A stretch of 45,876 nt of DNA from Bacteroidales bacterium UBA5072. Its GTDB lineage: Bacteria; Bacteroidota; Bacteroidia; Bacteroidales; UBA10428. A program made the position numbers and the translations under genes. This document shows, piece after piece, positions 1 to 6,202 of the stretch (the first letter of the stretch is position 1; each line of letters begins with the position of its first letter). The notes under the pieces were generated by a model. That model was not told the origin of the DNA and made no database searches. It saw only the letters and a list, made by a program, of their open reading frames with translations. The stretch is from the NCBI GenBank assembly GCA_002415855.1, contig DIAS01000017.1, forward strand, positions 1 through 45,876, given 5' to 3'.

Positions 1-30
1 GTTGTGATTGTTATAGCGGAAACATTACAA

Positions 31-777
31 CTATAACCTGTTGATCATACTTGCCAGAAATCCTGCCCCAAAACCATTATCGATATTAACCACACTGATA
101 CCGCTGGCACAGCTGGTAAGCATGCCAAGCAAGGCGGACAGGCCTCCGAAATTGGCGCCGTAGCCTACACTGGTGGGGACTGCAATTACCGGCTTATCCA
201 CAAGTCCGCCCACAATACTCGGAAGAGCGCCCTCCATGCCGGCAACCACCACGTTCACCCTGGCCTGCCTGATCAAATCGAGTTTATTATACAGCCTGTG
301 AATACCTGCAACACCAACATCTACGATACGCTCAACGCGATTGCCGAATACTTCTGCTGTAACCGCAGCCTCTTCGGCAACAGGGAGATCAGATGTCCCT
401 GCAGTAATCACAGCAACAAAGGTAGCTGGTGCAGCGATTTCTTTTCTGCGGACTGCAATGGTTCTGGCAACTGGGTTGTAAATCGCCTCGGGACAAATTT
501 CCCTGACTTTGTCATACATCTCCGGTGTTACGCGTGTAGCAAGGATGTTGTTATCACGGGTCAGCATATAGCGGATGATGCCAGCAACCTGATCCGGTGT
601 CTTTCCCTGGCCGAAGATTACTTCCGGGTAACCGGTGCGCAACTCCCTGTGGTTATCAATTGTGGCAAACCCAAGGTCTTTTGCGGTGAAGTTCTTCAGT
701 TGCTCCAGGGCGTCTGTAATATCCACCGAGCCGTTCTTTACCCCAGCCAGTAGCCTGCTCAAATCGTCGTGATTCAT
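31..777 (-). CDS. larB: LarB, pyridinium-3,5-biscarboxylic acid mononucleotide synthase
   Basis: LarB carboxylates and hydrolyses nicotinic acid adenine dinucleotide to give the biscarboxylated pyridinium mononucleotide, the first step of nickel-pincer nucleotide (NPN) cofactor synthesis; it is cytoplasmic. The 248-aa protein has the family's short N-terminal region and a PurE-like C-terminal half (about 118-248) with AVITAGTSD near 122-130, VAGMEGALPSIVGGL near 178-192, and Cys223 in LTSCASG. That Cys matches the one which forms a covalent adduct with the substrate in Lactiplantibacillus LarB. The ATG overlaps the larE stop (ATGA), so it is the last gene seen in a larC-larE-larB operon. Length is normal. 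The function is assigned from family resemblance and gene order. Confidence 0.95.
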   Translation of the reverse strand: MNHDDLSRLLAGVKNGSVDITDALEQLKNFTAKDLGFATIDNHRELRTGYPEVIFGQGKTPDQVAGIIRYMLTRDNNILATRVTPEMYDKVREICPEAIYNPVARTIAVRRKEIAAPATFVAVITAGTSDLPVAEEAAVTAEVFGNRVERIVDVGVAGIHRLYNKLDLIRQARVNVVVAGMEGALPSIVGGLVDKPVIAVPTSVGYGANFGGLSALLGMLTSCASGISVVNIDNGFGAGFLASMINRL

Positions 778-1586
778 GGTATTGATTGTATGGGTTTTGT
801 GTCAAAGCTACCACTTCGGTATCCTTCCAGATCAATGGTAATATACTCATAGCCCAGCTGACGGAAATATGCCACCAGTCCGTCGATGGCATGTGAATTG
901 ATAAAATCAGCCAACTTGCTCTTATCCAGTTCAATACGGGCTATAGTTCCATGGTTGCGCACCCTCGATGCTGCAAAGCCCAGGGAGGCCAGGTACCGTT
1001 CGGCTTTCTCTATCCTTTCCAATTCCGTGGTTCTGACCTCATAATTGTATGGCAGACGTGTCAGGAGGCAGGCATAGGAAGGCTTATCTGCTGTCGGCAG
1101 GCCCAGCAGCGCTGAGAAATAGCGCACTTCACTTTTGGTGATCCCGTTTTCAAGCAGGGGGCTTCTTATCCCGAGTTCCTGCAGTGCAAGCAATCCTGGT
1201 CTGTAAACTCCTGTATCATCCGCATTCGAACCATCGAGTACCACGCCCAACCCCTCTTTTGCCGCTTCCTCCTTCAGCATTGAAAAAACATACTTTTTGC
1301 AAAGGTAACAACGGTTTTCAGGGTTATGACGGATTTCAGGCAAAATTCCGGCCTGGATCACCCGGTGCCTGATGTTGTTCTTTTTACAGAATTCGATCGC
1401 TTCTTCAATTTCCCAGTCAGGTATATAGGGCGTCTTTACCGTAAAGGCAAGGACTTTCCCGCTAAGGGCCTTCTGTGCAGAGGCAAGAACAAAAGTGCTG
1501 TCGACTCCTCCGGAGAAGGCAACCGCGGCATTCTGAAACTGTTGCAGCCATTGGAGCAACATTTCATTTTTTTCATGGTTTATCAT
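774..1586 (-). CDS. larE: LarE, ATP-dependent sulfur transferase for NPN cofactor
   Basis: LarE adenylates the carboxylates of the LarB product and replaces them with thiocarboxylates. The PP-loop SGGVDS is at residues 25-30 of a 270-aa protein. Three cysteines stand out: Cys93 and Cys96 in RCYLCKK, and Cys173 in KPSYACLLTR. Single-Cys LarE enzymes sacrifice the last Cys as sulfur donor, whereas a three-Cys set is the pattern associated with a cluster-bearing, catalytic LarE (inferred here). The start was placed at the ATG at 1586 (MINHEKNEM); an in-frame upstream ATG at 1664 would extend 26 residues into larC without similarity to the family. The start overlaps the larC end by 14 bp and the stop overlaps larB by 4 bp, which suggests translational coupling. 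Confidence 0.93.
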   Translation of the reverse strand: MINHEKNEMLLQWLQQFQNAAVAFSGGVDSTFVLASAQKALSGKVLAFTVKTPYIPDWEIEEAIEFCKKNNIRHRVIQAGILPEIRHNPENRCYLCKKYVFSMLKEEAAKEGLGVVLDGSNADDTGVYRPGLLALQELGIRSPLLENGITKSEVRYFSALLGLPTADKPSYACLLTRLPYNYEVRTTELERIEKAERYLASLGFAASRVRNHGTIARIELDKSKLADFINSHAIDGLVAYFRQLGYEYITIDLEGYRSGSFDTKPIQSIP

Positions 1587-2817
1587 GGTCACCGGTTTTT
1601 TTCCCAAGAGCCTTCTCAACTTCGCGGTATACCTTACTGATCGGAATTTCCAGCGAACGGGCAATTTTTATACAGTCTTCATATTCAGGTTTCGATTTGA
1701 TGCATACCCCCTGATAAAAGGCGGATTTTACCCTTACTTCTCCATAACGGGTGTTAACCTGTTCGATCTTACGCTCCAGCATGGTCTTGTCGATCGCATA
1801 TTTTCTGACCCCGATGGTCGAAGTTTCCATGAACAGAACCTCATTCACGCGATTTTCCGCATCCGGTGTGCATAAAATGGAAAGCTTTACCGCCGGTCGC
1901 GATTTCTTCATGATAATGGGGGTGATGAAAACATCCTTGGCCCCTGCAGAAAAGAGGGAATCAATGATATAATCATAAAACTCGGGATTCATATCATCTA
2001 TATTACATTCAATGATGTACGAGGGTACTGTCTCACTATCATCGTCGTGGGTAGTCTCACAAAGGAATACCCGCAGGACATTCGGGATGGAAAGATCACG
2101 GCTGCCAATTCCGTACCCGGTTTTCAAGATGGTGAAATCAGTCTTATCGGTAAATTTGCCTGCACAGGTTGCGAGAATAGCAGCACCGGTAGGTGTGGTG
2201 GCCTCATAATCAACCGTTCCCAGACGAACAGGCATGTTTTTGACAATTTCGGCGGTGGCCGGAGCAGGCACCGGATAAATACCATGTGCGCATCGAACTG
2301 TTCCGCCACCCAGCTCAACAGTGGAACAATATACAGCATCCGGGCCCAGTTTGTTCAGGCAGATGGCTGCTCCAACAATGTCAACGATTGAATCGATGGC
2401 CCCTACTTCATGAAAATGCACTTCATCAACCGGTTTGTCGTGAACCTTAGCCTCGGCTTCTGCAACTTTCCTGAATATGGCAATACTGATATCCTTGACA
2501 TGCTCATCCAGGGAACTGGATTCGATCATCAGCTTTATTTCACCGAAGGAATGATGATGATGTTCGTGGTGCCCGTTTGCATGATGATGGTGATCAGGCT
2601 GATCGAGGCGTAGGTGGTGTTCATCAATAATAACATCTACTTTCGTCCCGGAAATACCTTTCCTGCTGGCTTTCTCCACTTTCAGGAAATAACCGTGCAC
2701 CGGCAGCCGGGTAAGTTCTTTTTTCAGATATTCCTGATCCACGCCAAGATCGATCATGGCACCCAGGTTCATATCTCCTGAAATTCCTGCAAAACAATCA
2801 TAATACAAAACCTTCAT
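1573..2817 (-). CDS. larC: LarC, nickel insertase for NPN cofactor (single ORF)
   Basis: LarC inserts nickel into the bisthiocarboxylated nucleotide in a CTP-dependent cyclometallation. The 414-aa protein starts with the family hallmark DCFAGISGDM (residues 7-16). It has a His-rich loop at about 67-89 (DHHHH and HHEHHHH clusters), plausible for Ni binding or storage. In Lactiplantibacillus plantarum the protein is made from larC1/larC2 by a ribosomal frameshift; here both parts lie in one uninterrupted frame. It is the first gene of the operon, followed by overlapping larE and larB. The start ATG at 2817 is well placed at the conserved N-terminus. No larA (lactate racemase) adjoins on this side; the upstream gene is divergent and unrelated. 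Confidence 0.95.
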   Translation of the reverse strand: MKVLYYDCFAGISGDMNLGAMIDLGVDQEYLKKELTRLPVHGYFLKVEKASRKGISGTKVDVIIDEHHLRLDQPDHHHHANGHHEHHHHSFGEIKLMIESSSLDEHVKDISIAIFRKVAEAEAKVHDKPVDEVHFHEVGAIDSIVDIVGAAICLNKLGPDAVYCSTVELGGGTVRCAHGIYPVPAPATAEIVKNMPVRLGTVDYEATTPTGAAILATCAGKFTDKTDFTILKTGYGIGSRDLSIPNVLRVFLCETTHDDDSETVPSYIIECNIDDMNPEFYDYIIDSLFSAGAKDVFITPIIMKKSRPAVKLSILCTPDAENRVNEVLFMETSTIGVRKYAIDKTMLERKIEQVNTRYGEVRVKSAFYQGVCIKSKPEYEDCIKIARSLEIPISKVYREVEKALGKKTGDHDKP

Positions 2818-3035
2818 GTGCCGGTAATTTTATTGAGGATGTGAAATTATTAATAATTTTTCAAATGTCCTTTGACGTGATCTGTTTAATGACCTAAACA
2901 GCCTTTAAAGCTTGTGGCTGCAGACTTATTTAGATTATTTCTAAATTTAAAAGAGCCTATGCAAGTATGTGACAAATTGGATAATTTTGGCATCATTTGA
3001 GAAATAGCATCATCGTTAATTTAATTTCATTGGCC
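2818..3035. promoter_or_regulatory. Divergent intergenic region, larC / DUF362
   Basis: This 218-bp AT-rich gap lies between the divergent larC and DUF362 genes and should hold both promoters. On the plus strand TAATTTTG at 2982-2989 matches the Bacteroidota -7 consensus TAnnTTTG and sits 46 bp before the ATG at 3036. No clear TTTG -33 box is seen at the right spacing. No riboswitch or operator was recognised. Confidence 0.4.
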
Positions 3036-3965
3036 ATGAAAAGAAGAGATTTTATCCGGAATTCAATAGGATTTGGCGTATTGTCCGGGGCAGCCCTGTC
3101 CATGGGGCGACTTGATGAAGTTATGGCTGCAGAAAATGCAGCTTTACAACTGCCCTATGATTTTGTTGCCATCAAGGGAGGCGAAGCAGTTGAAATGTTT
3201 GATAAAGGCATAGCTTCACTGGGGGGTATGAAACAATTTGTAAAACCAAACCAAACGGTGGTCATAAAGCCCAATATTGGCTGGGACTCAGCACCTGAGC
3301 GTGCTGCCAACACCAATCCGCAGCTGGTCGCCCGTATCATTGAACAATGTAAGATGGCAGGTGCCAAAACAGTCTATGTTTTTGACAACTCGTGCGCCGA
3401 AGAATCACGTTGCTACAAAATAAGCGGGATCGAGGCCGCTGCAAAGAGCGCTGGTGCAACCATGGTTTCAGGCAAAAGCGCAGGATATTATCAGGCGGTT
3501 ACCCTCCCCAATGGCAAAAGATTGAAGAATGCCAAGGTTCATGAGCTGATCCTGGAATCGGACGTTTTCATTAACGTGCCTGTCCTCAAGAACCATGGCG
3601 GGTCCACCCTGTCTGTCTGCATGAAGAATTTGATGGGTGTGGTATGGGACAGGGAGTACTGGCACAGCAACGATCTGCACCAGTGTATCGCTGATTTTGC
3701 AGCCTACCGTAAACCTGATCTCAATATTGTGGACGCCTTCCGTGTTCTGAAGAGAAATGGTCCCCGCGGCGTTTCGGTCGCCGATGTTGTTACCATGAAG
3801 TACCAGCTGATCGGGAAGGACATTGTTGCTCTCGATACCGCTTCGGCAAAAGTCTTTGGTATCGATCCCAAGCAGGTGAAACATATAGGGCTGGCGGAAC
3901 AGCTTGGCGCCGGCAGCAGCAATATCGAAACCATGAAGGTGAACCGAATTACCATGGGTGCATGA
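3036..3965 (+). CDS. Tat-exported DUF362 domain protein
   Basis: This 309-aa protein starts with a twin-arginine type signal, KRRDFIRN followed by a hydrophobic stretch (residues 2-22) and a possible cleavage site near VMAAEN (29-33), so it is probably exported folded, as Fe-S or metal proteins are. The body matches the DUF362 family, with the segment PVLKNHGGSTLSVCMKNLMG and an Asp-rich C-terminal half; the biochemical role of DUF362 is not established. I chose the ATG at 3036 because the in-frame TTG at 2997 would put 13 residues before the Tat signal. The stop overlaps the start of the polyferredoxin gene (ATGA), so the two are almost certainly co-translated and may form an electron-transfer pair in the cell envelope. 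Confidence 0.85.
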   Translation: MKRRDFIRNSIGFGVLSGAALSMGRLDEVMAAENAALQLPYDFVAIKGGEAVEMFDKGIASLGGMKQFVKPNQTVVIKPNIGWDSAPERAANTNPQLVARIIEQCKMAGAKTVYVFDNSCAEESRCYKISGIEAAAKSAGATMVSGKSAGYYQAVTLPNGKRLKNAKVHELILESDVFINVPVLKNHGGSTLSVCMKNLMGVVWDREYWHSNDLHQCIADFAAYRKPDLNIVDAFRVLKRNGPRGVSVADVVTMKYQLIGKDIVALDTASAKVFGIDPKQVKHIGLAEQLGAGSSNIETMKVNRITMGA

Positions 3966-5521
3966 GGCAGAAAGATTTGAAAATTTCAAGGGTCATCATT
4001 TCCATCATCTTCCTGTTATTCGTTGCAGCGCTCTTTGTTGATTTCAGAGAATTGATACCCACTGTCTGGGCCGACTGGATTTTATTTCCCCAGTTCGTTC
4101 CATCGCTGGTAAGGTTTGTCACCATACCCGCACTGGCCGCAACAGGATTTTTCGTTATTCTGATACTGACCGCCTTGTTTGGCAGGGTCTACTGTTCTGC
4201 AATATGTCCCCTCGGGATTTTGCAGGATGTAGTCGCCTGGATCTCAAAAAATCTGGGACTCATCAAACGGTATAAGTTCAAGAAGGCACTGAACTACCTG
4301 CGGTATCCTGTCCTGGTTATCACCGTAATCACGCTGATTTCCGGAAGCCTTTTCCTGGTAAATCTCCTGGACCCATACAGCAGTTTCGGCCGCATATTTT
4401 CGGATATTATACGGCCGGGAATCATTGCAGGCAATAACGGTCTGGCAGGGTTGCTTGAAAGATTCGATCACTATGGCCTTTACAGGCTCAATCTCGAGCT
4501 GATCACCTGGCGAACGGTATTAATCCCGGCGATTACCCTGGCCCTGGTTGTATGGCTGTCCCTCTTCTTTGGAAGGCTTTACTGCAACACCATTTGTCCG
4601 GTTGGCACTGTTCTGGGATTGTTGTCAAGGGTGTCGTTGTTCAGGATCAGCATGAATGCCGACACTTGCACCAGGTGCGGAAAATGTTCCTTTGCATGCA
4701 AATCAAACTGCATCAATGTTAAAACATTACAGGTTGATACCTCACGCTGTGTTGCCTGCTACAATTGCATTTCAGTTTGTCCGGAAAAGAGCATTCAGTA
4801 CGCACGACCTTTTAACAGATCAGGGAACAGGGCTGTTACCGACACTTCCAAGCGGGAATTCATTGGGAAAACCGTGCTTTACGTGACAGCACTTGCAGGG
4901 TTCTCCCGGACTGTTCTGGGTCAGGAGGAAAAGGAAAGACCAGCAGGTAAGATACCCAATAAAAAGAATTACCCGGTGTCACCTCCGGGTTCAGTTAGTC
5001 TGGTTCATTTCAAAGATCGTTGTACTGCCTGTCATTTATGTGTTTCTGTCTGTCCAACACATGTCCTGCAACCTTCCTTCCTCGAATATGGTCTTCTGGG
5101 TATGTCACAGCCCCACATGAATTACAGCGTGGAATACTGCAATTTTGAATGTACAAAATGTGGGGAAGTTTGTCCAACCGGTGCTATTCTCCCGCTTACG
5201 GTCGAAGACAAGAAACTGGAACAGACCGGGAAGGTAAATTTCATCAAAGAAAAGTGCATCGTTTTTACTGATAACACTTCCTGCGGAGCCTGTTCCGAGC
5301 ATTGTCCCACACAGGCTGTAAAGATGGTCCCTTACAAAGGCAACCTGACAATTCCTGAAACGGATACTGAGATTTGCATTGGTTGCGGAGCTTGTGAGTT
5401 CGCATGTCCGGTAAAGCCTCATACCTCCATCTTTGTGGATGGTAATGCCGTTCACCAGGTTGCTAAAGCACCAAAGATCGAGGAGCTCAAAGTGGAGGAA
5501 CAGGAGGAGTTCCCGTTTTGA
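3962..5521 (+). CDS. NapH/NapG-like membrane polyferredoxin
   Basis: This 519-aa membrane electron carrier has several N-terminal transmembrane segments (about 10-28, 50-75, 113-135, 184-204). Two CxxxCP motifs of the NapH/NosR type are at Cys78/82 and Cys208/212. At least six ferredoxin-like Cys groups follow: 236-250, 263-273, 354-364, 393-404, 432-448 and 472-482. Between the second and third groups the segment SKREFIGKTVLYVTALAG (about 297-313) resembles a degenerate Tat signal, as if a NapH-type protein had been fused to a NapG-type exported ferredoxin. Its role is probably to carry electrons from the quinone pool or cytoplasm to an envelope partner, perhaps the co-translated DUF362 protein. 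The physiological acceptor is unknown. Confidence 0.85.
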   Translation: MRQKDLKISRVIISIIFLLFVAALFVDFRELIPTVWADWILFPQFVPSLVRFVTIPALAATGFFVILILTALFGRVYCSAICPLGILQDVVAWISKNLGLIKRYKFKKALNYLRYPVLVITVITLISGSLFLVNLLDPYSSFGRIFSDIIRPGIIAGNNGLAGLLERFDHYGLYRLNLELITWRTVLIPAITLALVVWLSLFFGRLYCNTICPVGTVLGLLSRVSLFRISMNADTCTRCGKCSFACKSNCINVKTLQVDTSRCVACYNCISVCPEKSIQYARPFNRSGNRAVTDTSKREFIGKTVLYVTALAGFSRTVLGQEEKERPAGKIPNKKNYPVSPPGSVSLVHFKDRCTACHLCVSVCPTHVLQPSFLEYGLLGMSQPHMNYSVEYCNFECTKCGEVCPTGAILPLTVEDKKLEQTGKVNFIKEKCIVFTDNTSCGACSEHCPTQAVKMVPYKGNLTIPETDTEICIGCGACEFACPVKPHTSIFVDGNAVHQVAKAPKIEELKVEEQEEFPF

Positions 5522-5535
5522 AAGAGGAAATGACC

Positions 5536-5585
5536 CTTCGGCTCCGCTCAGGGTGACATACCGGTCAGACTGAGCGAACTCGAAG
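5536..5585. repeat. Imperfect inverted repeat (REP-like hairpin)
   Basis: Two 22-bp arms, 5536-5557 (CTTCGGCTCCGCTCAGGG...) and 5564-5585 (GTCAGACTGAGCGAACTCG...), are reverse complements at 17 of 22 positions with a 6-bp spacer. The core CTTCGrnTyCGCTCAG resembles a short repeat often seen between genes in environmental Bacteroidota genomes. It could be a REP-like mobile repeat or a transcript-stabilising hairpin downstream of the polyferredoxin gene. There is no T-tract, so it is not a classical terminator. Confidence 0.6.
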
Positions 5586-5668
5586 CCTGCTGGAAACTCA
5601 ACCCGTCATAATAATCATATTGAATAAAAATCCTACGCTCTGTAAGGTATTTATTAAAAAAATATTTG

Positions 5669-5676
5669 TAATATTG
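5669..5676 (+). promoter_or_regulatory. Candidate -7 box for rplS
   Basis: TAATATTG differs from the Bacteroidota TAnnTTTG -7 consensus at one position and lies 45 bp upstream of the rplS ATG. No convincing TTTG -33 box is seen at the expected spacing, so the call rests on one box. Confidence 0.3.
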
Positions 5677-5720
5677 CGACCTGAATTTTGAAAGACGAAC
5701 GATATTTAAAAGATATAATC

Positions 5721-6104
5721 ATGGATTTAATAAAGGTTGCTGAGAATCAATTTGGTATAAGGAAAGAATACCCCGCGTTCAAAGCCGGTGATACCGTTAC
5801 TGTACATTATAAAATTGTTGAAGGTAACAAGGAAAGAATACAGCAGTACCGTGGTGTGGTGCTTCAACGTCATGGAGCAGGCGCAACGGAAACTTTCACG
5901 GTACGCAAAATGTCGGGAAACGTTGGTGTTGAGCGGATCTTTCCGTTTGCCTCACCTTTTATCGATAAAATTGAACTCAACAAGCATGGTCGTGTTCGTC
6001 GTGCCAAGATTTTCTACCTGCGTGGTCTTACCGGAAAGAAAGCAAGGATACAGGAAAAAAGGATGAAGCTGGTTGAAGAAGCCATTGTACCGGAAAAAGA
6101 ATAA
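5721..6104 (+). CDS. rplS: 50S ribosomal protein L19
   Basis: Ribosomal protein L19 lies at the 30S-50S interface. The 127-aa product carries the family core, including FKAGDTVTVHYKIVEG near the N-terminus, the segment RKMSGNVGVERIFPFASP, and the basic stretch KHGRVRRAKIFYLRGLTGKKARI. The ATG at 5721 (MDLIKVAENQ) gives the usual N-terminus; a TTG at 5688 in the same frame would add 11 residues and is less likely. The gene stands alone here, without trmD or rpsP, and is followed directly by a strong terminator. Confidence 0.97.
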   Translation: MDLIKVAENQFGIRKEYPAFKAGDTVTVHYKIVEGNKERIQQYRGVVLQRHGAGATETFTVRKMSGNVGVERIFPFASPFIDKIELNKHGRVRRAKIFYLRGLTGKKARIQEKRMKLVEEAIVPEKE

Positions 6105-6120
6105 GGATTGAAACATTGAT

Positions 6121-6153
6121 AAAAAAAGCGGGTAAATGCCCGCTTTTTTTTTT
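6121..6153. terminator. Bidirectional rho-independent terminator
   Basis: A GC stem (AGCGGG / CCCGCT) with a short AT loop is flanked by an A-run on the left and a run of about ten T on the right. It therefore works as a hairpin plus U-tract in both directions. It sits between rplS (plus) and the convergent AsmA-like gene (minus). Confidence 0.9.
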
Positions 6154-6202
6154 ATAACCCCCTTCAAGTGTTCCCCATCACCCGGACAGATGTATTTGTC
6201 TC

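Noticed and set aside
2410..2613. Plus-strand open frame over the His-rich part of larC
   Set aside because: It is the antisense shadow of the His-rich loop codons; it has no signal, homology or context of its own.
1573..2817. Possible programmed frameshift in larC, as in Lactiplantibacillus
   Set aside because: The reading frame is continuous over 414 residues and contains both halves of the protein, so no frameshift is needed.
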